29,889 nucleotides of DNA from Bordetella parapertussis (GTDB lineage Bacteria; Pseudomonadota; Gammaproteobacteria; Burkholderiales; Burkholderiaceae_B), in assembly GCA_945862495.1 (NCBI GenBank), contig CAMAYM010000020.1, positions 1 through 29,889 on the forward strand, given 5' to 3'. The notes beneath the pieces were generated by a model. The model worked only from the letters and a program-made list of their open reading frames with translations, was not told where the DNA came from and did no database searches. Position 1 is the first letter of the stretch. Every line of letters begins with the position of its first letter. The translations under genes and the position numbers were made by a program. This document shows, piece by piece, positions 1 to 8,198 of this stretch.

Positions 1-465
1 TGTTGCTGTATGAAGCGTTTCCCATTGTGCCGTGGGCAAGGGATGCCCCAGTTCCGAAGCCATCGCGGTAAGTTGACGCGCGGGAGCACACACACCCGCG
101 ACATGTAAATCCTCGGCTCGAAAGGTGACTTTCGCCCGTAATACAAACATCGACAATCGCTTTAAAACTGCTGTCAGAATATCGGTACGTATGATGCCTC
201 TAACAGTCGGCACTTCCTCGATATTAGGGACCTGCCCAAGCACCATGGTCGCAAGCAGTCTGCCTTGGGCCGTGCAATATCCCGCCAAGCGAGACTGGCC
301 GATTCCAGGCGCGACGATGTCATTGGTCAGCTGTCCCTGAAGAAATGTGAGTGCATCCAGCCCCTTGGACTCAAAGACACTCAGCGAACTCAACGGATAT
401 ACCGTTGCAGTAGAAAGGTGAGATGCCTTGTTTTGAACCGAAGAATGACCGAAAAAAGGATGCAT
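1..465 (-). CDS. ygfZ: Folate-binding protein YgfZ/GcvT-like, partial (3' end beyond left edge)
   Basis: My own translation of the reverse strand from the ATG at 465 to base 1 gives 155 uninterrupted residues with no stop, so the gene runs off the window. The piece contains FLQGQLTNDI (about 41-50), AGYCTAQGRLLATM (61-74) and LKRLSMFVLRAKV (101-113), the N-terminal hallmarks of the YgfZ/GcvT folate-binding family, which supports iron-sulfur enzyme maturation or repair using tetrahydrofolate. The diagnostic KGCYxGQE motif would lie outside the window. An AGAGG about 6 bases upstream supports the ATG at 465, although the frame stays open further upstream. It diverges from mltG across about 100 bases, a common arrangement in Burkholderiales. 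Family assignment is confident; the exact start is less so. Confidence 0.85.
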   Translation of the reverse strand, partial: MHPFFGHSSVQNKASHLSTATVYPLSSLSVFESKGLDALTFLQGQLTNDIVAPGIGQSRLAGYCTAQGRLLATMVLGQVPNIEEVPTVRGIIRTDILTAVLKRLSMFVLRAKVTFRAEDLHVAGVCAPARQLTAMASELGHPLPTAQWETLHTAT

Positions 466-567
466 GATGCCTCTGGCGAGATAACGGGTATTAAAAACGT
501 ACGATGTGCGGGAAATTCTGGGGATCCAGTCCGCAACCGCCTCTCGACATATTAAACTGTCGGACAT

Positions 568-1578
568 ATGAGCGCCGTCAATAAACTATTCATCTATGTG
601 GTCTTGCCCATCCTTGTGGCGATAGCTTGCGCTATCGGTGCAGCCTACTATTGGGTCAACCAACCCCTTGCGTTGCCTAGCCCGAAGGTTGATATTTTGG
701 TCCCCAAGGGTGCGACACCTGCCAGTATCGCGGCACAGATTAATCAAGCGCGTGTCACATTGAGTCCTGCAGCTTTTGTCCTAATGGCTCGACTCACAGA
801 GCTCGACACAAAAATCAAGGCTGGCGGATATCAGCTTGTTCAAGGCGACTCGCCTCTGCGTATTTTGCGTCGCATGGCACAAGGCGATGTCACCTCGCGT
901 CAAATTACGCTTGTCGAAGGCTGGAACCTGCGTCAGATTCGTGCCGCACTTGCACAGCACCCAGACATTAAGCAAAGTATCCAATCAACCTCTGATGCAG
1001 AGTTACGTACCCAGGTTGGCTTGGACGCCCCCTACGCAGAGGGATTATTTTTTCCGGATACATATATTTTTCCAATCGGTACCACTGATCTTGAAATTTT
1101 GCAGCGTGCCGCGCGTGCCCAGCAACAGATGCTTGATCGCGCTTGGGCCGATCGCCAAGACAACCTTCCTCTGCGCTCTCCTTACCAAGCGCTTATCTTG
1201 GCATCTATTGTTGAAAAAGAGACAGGAAAAGCGTCTGACCGTGCGCGCATCGCAGGGGTTTTCATCAACAGGCTGCGGCTCAATATGCCTCTCCAGACAG
1301 ATCCCACTGTGATTTACGGAATGGGTGAGGCCTTTGATGGCAAAATTCGTAAAAAAGATCTACAAACAGACCACGCCTGGAACACCTACACCCGAGGGGG
1401 ATTGCCTGTCAGCCCGATTGCTAGCGTGGGTCAAGCTTCGCTCAATGCTGCGCTGAACCCCGAAAAACACGAATTTTTATATTTTGTTTCAAAAGGCGAT
1501 GGCAGCAGCGCTTTTGCGCGAACGCTGCCTGAGCACAATAAAAATGTCTCTCAGTACATTTTGGGACGAAAGCCATGA
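568..1578 (+). CDS. mltG: Endolytic murein transglycosylase MltG (YceG-like)
   Basis: 336 residues, close to the usual family length. An N-terminal membrane anchor lies at about 8-29, followed by a periplasmic LysM-like part and the YceG catalytic domain. The catalytic glutamate is in ASIVEKETG (Glu216), and the conserved NTYTRGGLPVSPIASVG block follows at about 272-288. The family cleaves nascent peptidoglycan strands at the inner-membrane face and is proposed to end glycan elongation. It is the first gene of a tightly packed operon; its stop overlaps the tmk start by four bases (ATGA), implying translational coupling. The Shine-Dalgarno sequence before the ATG at 568 is weak. Confidence 0.96.
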   Translation: MSAVNKLFIYVVLPILVAIACAIGAAYYWVNQPLALPSPKVDILVPKGATPASIAAQINQARVTLSPAAFVLMARLTELDTKIKAGGYQLVQGDSPLRILRRMAQGDVTSRQITLVEGWNLRQIRAALAQHPDIKQSIQSTSDAELRTQVGLDAPYAEGLFFPDTYIFPIGTTDLEILQRAARAQQQMLDRAWADRQDNLPLRSPYQALILASIVEKETGKASDRARIAGVFINRLRLNMPLQTDPTVIYGMGEAFDGKIRKKDLQTDHAWNTYTRGGLPVSPIASVGQASLNAALNPEKHEFLYFVSKGDGSSAFARTLPEHNKNVSQYILGRKP

Positions 1579-2213
1579 TATCGGGCAAAAAAGGGCTTTT
1601 TCTCACGTTTGAAGGCGTTGATGGTGCAGGTAAAAGCACCCATGTCCAATGGACGGTCGATCAACTCAGGGCACGCGGCCTTGCTGTTATCTCGACGAGA
1701 GAGCCCGGTGGAACCGCGATTGGAGAAAAACTTCGCGAGTTGCTTTTGCATCAGCCGATGGGACTTGAATGCGAGACCTTACTCATGTTCGCTGCCCGTG
1801 CCCAACATCTAAAAGAAGTCATTCAGCCCGCACTCGAGGTGGGATCCTGGGTGGTGTGTGATCGTTTTACTGACGCCACCTTTGCCTACCAAGGCGGCGG
1901 GCGTGAGCTAAGTGTTGAGCGTATCGCCACACTTGAGAGATGGGTACATCCAGACTGCCAGCCGGATCGCACGTGGTTGTTTGATGTCCCCCTCGAAGTA
2001 GCGCGCGAACGACTAGACCGCACTCGCGATCAAGATCGTTTTGAACAGGAAGCCAGTGCTTTTTTTCTGCGCACTAGAGAAGTCTATCTCTCTCGTGCCG
2101 CCCAATACCCAGAGCGCTTTACTGTCATAGATTCCACTGCTCCAATCGATGACATACGCCTCTTGCTCACGGAACAAATCAATCTGCTTGTTGCTCGGAG
2201 CCTGACAGTCTGA
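1575..2213 (+). CDS. tmk: Thymidylate kinase
   Basis: 212 residues, a standard length for bacterial dTMP kinase, which converts dTMP to dTDP in the cytoplasm using ATP. Visible motifs are the P-loop FEGVDGAGKST (about 12-22), TREPGGTAIGEKLRELL, the DRFTDATFAYQGGGR substrate-binding block and the LID region RTRDQDRFEQE. It overlaps mltG by four bases and shares the TGATG junction with holB, so the three genes are co-translated. The tmk-holB pairing is a widespread DNA-precursor/replication arrangement. Confidence 0.97.
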   Translation: MISGKKGLFLTFEGVDGAGKSTHVQWTVDQLRARGLAVISTREPGGTAIGEKLRELLLHQPMGLECETLLMFAARAQHLKEVIQPALEVGSWVVCDRFTDATFAYQGGGRELSVERIATLERWVHPDCQPDRTWLFDVPLEVARERLDRTRDQDRFEQEASAFFLRTREVYLSRAAQYPERFTVIDSTAPIDDIRLLLTEQINLLVARSLTV

Positions 2214-3295
2214 TGCAACCTCACTTTTTACCTTGGCACACAGAAGTCGCGCGCGACTGGCTTGGCAACAAAGACCGGTTTGCGCACGCTTGGCTCATTC
2301 ATGGGCTTTTCGGGATTGGAAAACGTGAGTTTGCCTTTGCCGCAGCGGCCTCACTTCTGTGCGAAGCCCCTCTACAAGGTCTTGCCTGCGGGCAATGTCC
2401 TGCTTGCGGCTGGATCGCACGAGGCAATCACCCGGACTTAAAACGTATTCGACCAGAGGCGGTTGCAGCCGAAGAGGGGGCCGAGCTTGGGGCCGAGGAA
2501 GACGGGGCGACTTCGGATGAGACAACAGTAGAAGCAGGAGGTTCAAGTAAGAGAGCCCCCTCGAAAGATATTCGTGTCGAACAAATTCGCTCGCTCGAGC
2601 CTTGGTTCAACAATGCCACGCACAGGGGGGGGTGGCGGGTGGCCTTGATTTACCCGGCCGAAGCACTCACGACGATCTCTGGCAACACCTTACTCAAGGT
2701 CCTTGAAGAACCGCCCCCCTCGACAATATTTTTATTAGTCGCTGATGCCCCAGATCGACTGCTGCCTACACTGCTATCGCGATGCCGCCGTCTGCCTCTA
2801 TCCACGCCAAGCTTGGACATTGCCCAACAGTGGCTAGAAGGCAAAGGGGTTAAAAAGGCCGCCGAATGGTTGGCCGCAGCGGGAGGCGCACCGCTTCTCG
2901 CTCACCAACAGTCTGAATCAGAACAGAGCCCATGCCCAGACTGGATCATTGAACTTCTCGCATCCCTTGAGCAGGGACGGACGCCTGATTTAAGCAACTT
3001 AGCAGACAAACTTGCAAAATCCAGCCCTAAAGTATGGTTGGATGCTTGCCAACGATTGGCGATTGATCTGAATTTGAGCGCCCACGGATTGGCTTGCCGC
3101 TATTACCCAGGGCAACACAAACAGCTCTCTGCGATTGGCAAACATGGTGGCACGTTACAGTTTGCACAACTTACTACATGGCTCGATGAGCAAAAACGCG
3201 TAGCAGGTCACCCCCTCAATGCCAAACTGTTTGCCCAAGCCGTCATGCAACGGCTATCACAAGCCTGCCAAATAAAACTATCCGGATTTAAATAA
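2213..3295 (+). CDS. holB: DNA polymerase III subunit delta prime
   Basis: 360 residues, somewhat longer than the E. coli protein. The delta prime subunit is the rigid stator of the clamp loader. The degenerate P-loop region (GLFGIGKREF, about 31-40) is followed by four cysteines fitting the zinc module (Cys50, 59, 62, 65), a LLKVLEEPP block (160-168) and the SRC motif (189-191) that presents the arginine finger. An Ala/Glu-rich low-complexity acidic insert at about 83-118 sits between the zinc module and the rest of the AAA+ domain and accounts for the extra length. The start overlaps the tmk stop by one base, and the stop abuts tatD directly. Confidence 0.94.
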   Translation: MQPHFLPWHTEVARDWLGNKDRFAHAWLIHGLFGIGKREFAFAAAASLLCEAPLQGLACGQCPACGWIARGNHPDLKRIRPEAVAAEEGAELGAEEDGATSDETTVEAGGSSKRAPSKDIRVEQIRSLEPWFNNATHRGGWRVALIYPAEALTTISGNTLLKVLEEPPPSTIFLLVADAPDRLLPTLLSRCRRLPLSTPSLDIAQQWLEGKGVKKAAEWLAAAGGAPLLAHQQSESEQSPCPDWIIELLASLEQGRTPDLSNLADKLAKSSPKVWLDACQRLAIDLNLSAHGLACRYYPGQHKQLSAIGKHGGTLQFAQLTTWLDEQKRVAGHPLNAKLFAQAVMQRLSQACQIKLSGFK

Positions 3296-4066
3296 ATGTT
3301 TGTCGATTCCCATTGCCATGTCAATTTTCCCGATCTTGCGGTGCAAATGCCCGATATTCTCGAGCGGATGAAAACCAACGGCGTTGGACGCGCACTCTGC
3401 GTGAGCGTCAATTTGCCAGACTGGCCTGGACTCATTGCACTGGTCGAGCAGCACGATGCTCTTTACGCCTCTGTTGGAGTTCACCCAGACTACGAGGATA
3501 CGATCGAGCCTACCGTTGAAGACCTGATCGAGCGCAGCCAGCATCCAAAAGTCATTGCCATAGGTGAGACCGGGCTTGACTACTTCCGCCTAACCGGTGA
3601 TCTCACCTGGCAACGCGAGCGCTTTAGACGTCACATTCGTGCAGCCCGAGAGACAGAGCTTCCTCTCATTATTCATACTCGCGCTTCTTCGCAAGATACG
3701 CTTAACATCATGAAAGAAGAGGGCGCACAGGATGCCCGGGGCGTGATGCATTGCTTTACAGAGTCCTGGGAGGTTGCGCAAGCCTCCATGGACATGGGGT
3801 TTTACATCTCGTTTTCTGGCATTGTGACGTTCAAAAATGCCACCGAGCTCCAGGAGGTTGCCCGTCGCATGCCCCTGGATCGCATACTGATTGAAACAGA
3901 CTCCCCTTATCTGGCTCCGGTGCCTTTTCGAGGAAAACTTAATGATCCGTCGAAGGTCATACATGTAGCCGAAATGATTGCAAACCTAAGAGGCGTAACA
4001 GTCAAAGAAATAGAAGAAGCATCAACTGAAAATTTCTTCAATTTATTCAATAAGTTAATTAATTAA
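3296..4066 (+). CDS. tatD: TatD-family metal-dependent deoxyribonuclease
   Basis: 256 residues. The TatD TIM-barrel metal ligands are all visible: HxH in DSHCHVNF (His6, His8), Glu91 in GETGLDYF, His127 in IIHTRAS, His152 in MHCF and Asp202 in ETDSPYL. The family hydrolyses DNA 3' ends and is linked to repair; this copy is the YcfH/YabD-like form usually found beside holB. Its ATG follows the holB TAA with no spacer. The last 40 or so bases are markedly AT-rich, merging with the unusual spacer that follows. The family name is secure; the physiological role is known only by analogy. Confidence 0.93.
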   Translation: MFVDSHCHVNFPDLAVQMPDILERMKTNGVGRALCVSVNLPDWPGLIALVEQHDALYASVGVHPDYEDTIEPTVEDLIERSQHPKVIAIGETGLDYFRLTGDLTWQRERFRRHIRAARETELPLIIHTRASSQDTLNIMKEEGAQDARGVMHCFTESWEVAQASMDMGFYISFSGIVTFKNATELQEVARRMPLDRILIETDSPYLAPVPFRGKLNDPSKVIHVAEMIANLRGVTVKEIEEASTENFFNLFNKLIN

Positions 4067-4182
4067 TATCAAATAATTATTAAATGTATTTTATTAAATG
4101 TATATAATTTTATAATTAATTTTAAATAATTTCGTAAATATTTGATATTGAACAATATATTTAAATTAAATATCCGGATATC
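4067..4182. promoter_or_regulatory. Extremely AT-rich spacer with palindrome, probable promoter region of the ankyrin gene
   Basis: About nine bases in ten are A or T across these 116 bases, in sharp contrast with both flanks. A perfect 12-base palindrome, atatccggatat, occupies 4170-4181 and ends one base before the ATG of the next gene. Many TATAAT-like hexamers are possible in such sequence, so I do not choose a promoter. No GC-rich hairpin that could act as a terminator for the tatD operon is visible. The palindrome could be an operator or could mask the ribosome binding site. Confidence 0.5.
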
Positions 4183-4869
4183 ATGATCAATCAAACATTC
4201 ACTCTTTTATTAAGAAATGTGCTGACATCGCTTGTATTGATGGGCACATTAGGGGCAGCTTTATTAAATTCGGCGCATGCTTCCGATCCTAAGGATTTCT
4301 GGTTTTACATCATCAATGATCGGGATGAACAGTTAAAAGAGCTTCTTCGCAGAGGGATGGATCCAAACCAAAAGAGCCCGAATCAACAGACGCCCCTCAC
4401 TATGGCGGCTCGTGAGAACTCTTGGCGGGCATTTGATGTGCTGTTAAGTAGCGCTAAAGTCGACGTCAACCTAGCAAATTACTATAAAGAAACACCGTTG
4501 ATGTATACCGCACTGGTGGGTGATCTTCCCCGAACCCAACTTCTGCTGTCCAAAGGCGCAAAGGTCAATCAACCTGGCTGGTCCGCCTTGCATTATGCTG
4601 CGATAAAAGGACACGCCAAAATTGTGAGTTTACTTTTATCAAAAGGGGCGATGGTCAACGAACTATCCCTAGATGGCGATACACCTCTCATTCTTGCAGT
4701 CAAATCTGGAGACGCTGCAACGGTGCAAGCACTCGTGAGCGCGGGTGCAGACCCCTTGCTATCAAACTTTAAAGCTCAAAATGCTATTGAGACTGCGCGC
4801 GCCGAGGGGCGGGGGTCACTGGCGAGTACGCTTGAAAAAGTCGCTGCGGGAAGAAAAAAACAACCTTAA
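4183..4869 (+). CDS. Secreted ankyrin-repeat protein
   Basis: 228 residues. An N-terminal signal peptide with a hydrophobic core at about 14-29 ends near LNSAHA (cleavage close to residue 33), so the product should be periplasmic. About five ankyrin repeats follow, recognisable by TPLTMAARENSWRAFDVLL, TPLMYTALVGDLPRTQLLL, SALHYAAIKGHAKIVSLLL and TPLILAVKSGDAATVQALV. Ankyrin repeats bind proteins; no enzymatic domain is present and the partner is unknown. A gene of this type next to tatD is common in Burkholderiales. No good Shine-Dalgarno sequence precedes the ATG, which sits directly behind the palindrome at 4170-4181. Its 3' end overlaps the convergent DUF3298 gene by four bases. Confidence 0.85.
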   Translation: MINQTFTLLLRNVLTSLVLMGTLGAALLNSAHASDPKDFWFYIINDRDEQLKELLRRGMDPNQKSPNQQTPLTMAARENSWRAFDVLLSSAKVDVNLANYYKETPLMYTALVGDLPRTQLLLSKGAKVNQPGWSALHYAAIKGHAKIVSLLLSKGAMVNELSLDGDTPLILAVKSGDAATVQALVSAGADPLLSNFKAQNAIETARAEGRGSLASTLEKVAAGRKKQP

Positions 4870-5639
4870 GACTGAATTCTTGCTAAAAGACCACTATTGA
4901 TAATGCCTTTTAGCGAAGAGTAGGGCACCACTATTGTTGGCATTCCAAGCGCGTACGGACCTAACACGTAGTGATCAAAGGTCACTGCAATTCCGTCTTG
5001 CATCAGCGCTGCATTATCTGAAAACTGAAAAGGCCATGTTTTGCTGTAGTCCGCTTTGTCTGTTTGAGCAAACTCGTTAGTCTCAAGCCACTTCACATAC
5101 TGTTTTTTTAGTGCGGCCTCAAAAGCCTTCATCCTCCCCCTCAAAATCATGTCATTTAGAGTCAATATTTTGTCCATTTTTGGGACCCAATTGACATACT
5201 TCATCGTGGACATTCCATGTGCACCACCAGAGTACAGATAACTCTGTAGCTCGATCACAATGACGGATGGCGTCGCACGCCGAACCTCAGCGCCGAGCAC
5301 GATTTCATAACGATCTTCGGCGGTTTTCCAAAACTGCGTGGCTAAATCAGCAAAGGTGTTGACCTTAGTGGTATCCACAAGGGCGAGCCCGAGTAACGAT
5401 TGGTCTAAAAATGTATTAAAGCGCTCATGCCCCTCAAAACTGAGTTTTTTAATCGTGATAGAGGGGCACAACTCGCCCTTGCAATCCGGCATTTTTCGCA
5501 CCAAACTCATCACTCGGTAACGCGGGGCCTCCTCGGACATGGACTGGCCGAGCGCTTGCTCCGTGGCTGCGAAAGTCGCCAAGCCCATCATGAGCGCAAG
5601 CGAATACGCTCGTCCTAATCTCAGCATACGTAACATCAT
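4866..5639 (-). CDS. Exported DUF3298 (RsiV C-terminal-like) protein
   Basis: 257 residues with an N-terminal signal peptide (hydrophobic stretch about 12-27, likely cleavage after ALGQ). The body resembles the DUF3298/RsiV-type extracytoplasmic fold: a YSGGAHG motif around residue 136 and a C-terminal block in which VTFDHYVLGPYALG precedes a VPYSSLKG segment. In RsiV this domain senses lysozyme, but many stand-alone members exist with no known ligand. There is no anti-sigma segment or sigma factor next to it, so a signalling role is not implied. The start overlaps the glutathione peroxidase stop (ATGA), making it the last gene of a coupled stress operon. Confidence 0.75.
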   Translation of the reverse strand: MMLRMLRLGRAYSLALMMGLATFAATEQALGQSMSEEAPRYRVMSLVRKMPDCKGELCPSITIKKLSFEGHERFNTFLDQSLLGLALVDTTKVNTFADLATQFWKTAEDRYEIVLGAEVRRATPSVIVIELQSYLYSGGAHGMSTMKYVNWVPKMDKILTLNDMILRGRMKAFEAALKKQYVKWLETNEFAQTDKADYSKTWPFQFSDNAALMQDGIAVTFDHYVLGPYALGMPTIVVPYSSLKGIINSGLLARIQS

Positions 5640-6145
5640 TGGCCTTTTGGCAAACTAGCAGAGGTCTGAAATAGAGCCTCTTTGATATCATCATGAAGCG
5701 CATCAGGTGCACTATTGGGAGCAAAACGTTTTAGTACCTCACCATTGCGCCCAACCAAAAACTTTGTAAAATTCCATTTGATCAGTTCTGTCCCGAGCAG
5801 CCCTGGGCGGCTATTTTTAAGCCACTGATATAGCGGATCGGCCTGAGCGCCATTCACATCGATCTTGGCAAACATCGGAAAGGTCACGCCATAATTGAGC
5901 GCACAAAAACTCTTGATGGCCTCTTCGTCACCAGGCTCTTGGTGGCCAAACTGATTGCATGGAAAACCCATCACCACCAAGCCTTGCTCAGAAAACTCTT
6001 GATATAATTCTTGTAACCCTTTGTATTGATTCGTAAAACCGCACTTTGATGCCACATTTACAATCAACAAAACTTTTCCGGCAAAGTGAGAAAGTGGAAC
6101 AACTTGACCTGCGATCGTTTTCAAACTGAGATTAGGGAGCGACAT
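5636..6145 (-). CDS. Glutathione peroxidase family thiol peroxidase
   Basis: 169 residues, the typical bacterial length, and no signal peptide, so cytoplasmic. The catalytic block VASKCGFTNQYKGLQELY places the peroxidatic cysteine (not selenocysteine) at 35. FPCNQFGHQEPG carries the catalytic glutamine, WNFTKFLV supplies the catalytic Trp and Asn, and FCALNYGVTFP holds a likely resolving cysteine (Cys81). Cysteine-type members usually use thioredoxin rather than glutathione to reduce hydroperoxides. It lies 8 bases after the photolyase and overlaps the DUF3298 gene by four bases. Confidence 0.95.
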   Translation of the reverse strand: MSLPNLSLKTIAGQVVPLSHFAGKVLLIVNVASKCGFTNQYKGLQELYQEFSEQGLVVMGFPCNQFGHQEPGDEEAIKSFCALNYGVTFPMFAKIDVNGAQADPLYQWLKNSRPGLLGTELIKWNFTKFLVGRNGEVLKRFAPNSAPDALHDDIKEALFQTSASLPKGQ

Positions 6146-6153
6146 ATTTTTCC

Positions 6154-7569
6154 TTAACGAAGAGAAGAAAAAGCCTCAATCGCTCGCACTCGACTAGTAC
6201 GCAAATCGACGATTTGCCGAGGATAGTTCAAGGATTGACGAGAAACAGGCGAGGGGTCATGGATTTCACGGTTGGGGAGTGATGCGAGCTCAGGACACCA
6301 ATGACGGATAAATGCACCCTCAGGATCAAACTTCTCAGACTGACTGATTGGATTAAAGACGCGAAAGTAGGGGGCCGAATCGGCTCCCGTTGAGGCACTC
6401 CATTGCCAACCGCCATTATTGGCCGCTAGTTCACCGTCAATCAGGTGCTGCATAAAAAATCGCTCACCCAACCGCCAATCAATCAGTAGGTTTTTAGTCA
6501 GATACATGGCCACCACCATGCGCAGGCGATTGTGCATCCAGCCGGTCTGCACGAGCTGTCGCATGGCGGCATCAACGATCGGCACACCCGTTTTAGCCTG
6601 GCACCACGCCTTGAAATCCGCGGGGGCATCACGCCATTGCACGGCGTTTGTCTCGGGTCGCATGGGCTGGTGCATCGACAGCGAGGGATAGCCATGTAAT
6701 AAATGTTTGTAAAACTCTCGCCACAACAACTCATTCATCCAAGTCGTGATGCCCTCAAGGCCTGTACCAAGTTCACCATGATTGATGCTTAGTGCTTGAT
6801 GCCAGCATTGCGCGGCAGACACAAGACCTGCAGCAAGATAGGGTGACAAGGTACTCGTACCCGTGATCGATGGAAAATCTCTGTCGCGCTTGTATTGCGT
6901 CATGCGTGCATGCGCAAACGTTTCGAGTCGCTCCAGTGCGGCGTGTTCACTTGCTGGCCAACCAGCCTGAATCGCAGTAGATGTTTTAGGCCAACCTGGC
7001 AAACTGTCAGATACGACATCACTTTTTAGCGTTGATTTTTTGAACTGAGGATTGGGAACAGGTAGAGGCTGATAGGGTGCTGAACGAAGCTTTTCACGGC
7101 AAGCTTTCGAAAAGGGTGTGAAAACACGGTAATAATTGTCCGATCCGGTCCTGACCGTACCCGGCACCAGCAAAGTGCCGCCATGATGACCGTGCATTGC
7201 GACTCCGTGCTCAGCCAACAGTGTGTATGACGTGCGATCACGACGTCGCTCATTGACCCCAAACTCCCGATTGCAATGCACTTCCGTGATGCCATGCTGT
7301 TGACAAAAGGAAAGCAAGGCTTGAGGGACATCGGCCCAGCGCGAAATATTGAGTATTTTGAGCGGAACGTTAAGTTGCGCTAAGGAGGCAGAGAGTTCAC
7401 GTAGAGCACGCAACCAAAAATCAACCTTGTGTACAGAGTCTGCGTGCTCTACCCATTGATCAGGCGAGATCACAAACATACCGATTGCGTCACCCTCAGC
7501 CATGGCTGCGGTAAGAGCAGGCTGATCCCTCAAGCGCAAATCCGTACGAAACCAACAAAGTTTTGTCAT
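6154..7569 (-). CDS. phrB: Deoxyribodipyrimidine photolyase (class I CPD type)
   Basis: 471 residues from the ATG at 7569; a TTG one codon upstream is possible but less likely. The N-terminal antenna-chromophore domain begins CWFRTDLRLRDQPAL. The C-terminal FAD-binding catalytic region carries WMHNRLRMVVAMYLTKNL, DGELAANNGGWQWSAS and RVFNPISQSEKFDPEG, the classic photolyase signature with conserved tryptophans. It repairs cyclobutane pyrimidine dimers using blue light. It lies between two peroxidases with 6 and 8 base spacers, so it is co-transcribed with oxidative-stress genes. Confidence 0.95.
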   Translation of the reverse strand: MTKLCWFRTDLRLRDQPALTAAMAEGDAIGMFVISPDQWVEHADSVHKVDFWLRALRELSASLAQLNVPLKILNISRWADVPQALLSFCQQHGITEVHCNREFGVNERRRDRTSYTLLAEHGVAMHGHHGGTLLVPGTVRTGSDNYYRVFTPFSKACREKLRSAPYQPLPVPNPQFKKSTLKSDVVSDSLPGWPKTSTAIQAGWPASEHAALERLETFAHARMTQYKRDRDFPSITGTSTLSPYLAAGLVSAAQCWHQALSINHGELGTGLEGITTWMNELLWREFYKHLLHGYPSLSMHQPMRPETNAVQWRDAPADFKAWCQAKTGVPIVDAAMRQLVQTGWMHNRLRMVVAMYLTKNLLIDWRLGERFFMQHLIDGELAANNGGWQWSASTGADSAPYFRVFNPISQSEKFDPEGAFIRHWCPELASLPNREIHDPSPVSRQSLNYPRQIVDLRTSRVRAIEAFSSLR

Positions 7570-7575
7570 CAAAAA

Positions 7576-8112
7576 TTACCGTTCATGCCAGCGTTTCACT
7601 GCGGCAAGTGTGCTGCTCACATGCTGATCTGGGTTAAAGCTGCTGTGTACAAAATATATTTTAGCGTCTGGCGTGACCACGTAGGAAATCCGACTCGCCA
7701 TGCTTGAAGTAAAAAACATAGTGGCGTCATACGCGCGCATGATCGAACGGCTGGCATCCGATGCCACTGCAAATTTGCCACCACACGGTCCCATGGAAAA
7801 GCGCTCTAGTGTTGCGATATCGTCACCTGAAAAACCGACGACTGACGCGCCGTACTTAGAAAATTCTTCAGCAGCCTCTGCAAATAAATTGGCTTCGATT
7901 GAACAGCCACTAGTAAAAGCTTTGGGGTAGAAGTAAACAACGACTGGCCCTTTTTTTAGGGACTGAACCAGTGAGAATTGGTAAGGTTTCCCTGCGAGCG
8001 CTGCGTCCGCAGTAAACGCAGGCGCGTCTTGGCCCACCTTAAGTTGCGCATGCACGGTGCCTAACATTAAACAAAGTATCAGCCCGCTGATAAAGTGAAC
8101 ATACTTAGACAT
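7576..8112 (-). CDS. Exported peroxiredoxin (AhpC/TSA-BCP type)
   Basis: 178 residues. A signal peptide (hydrophobic 6-19, cleavage after VHA) predicts periplasmic location, unusual for BCP-like proteins, which are mostly cytoplasmic. The peroxidatic site YFYPKAFTSGCSIEA has Cys70 with the conserved Thr67; Cys110 in GPCGG could resolve it. It would reduce peroxides with thiol electron donors. It is the first gene of the minus-strand operon prx-phr-gpx-DUF3298 and diverges from the small secreted gene at 8199 across 86 bases, which must hold the operon promoter. Confidence 0.9.
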   Translation of the reverse strand: MSKYVHFISGLILCLMLGTVHAQLKVGQDAPAFTADAALAGKPYQFSLVQSLKKGPVVVYFYPKAFTSGCSIEANLFAEAAEEFSKYGASVVGFSGDDIATLERFSMGPCGGKFAVASDASRSIMRAYDATMFFTSSMASRISYVVTPDAKIYFVHSSFNPDQHVSSTLAAVKRWHER

Positions 8113-8198
8113 GAGGGAGTTGATCCAGAGAAAGGGAAAAAAGCGTACAGTAGCGAAAAGAAAACAAGCTTAATATACAACCCGTAGAGAGGGATCTC

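Noticed and set aside
125..555. Two plus-strand open frames at the left edge
   Set aside because: They lie opposite the clearly recognisable ygfZ reading frame and encode nothing family-like.
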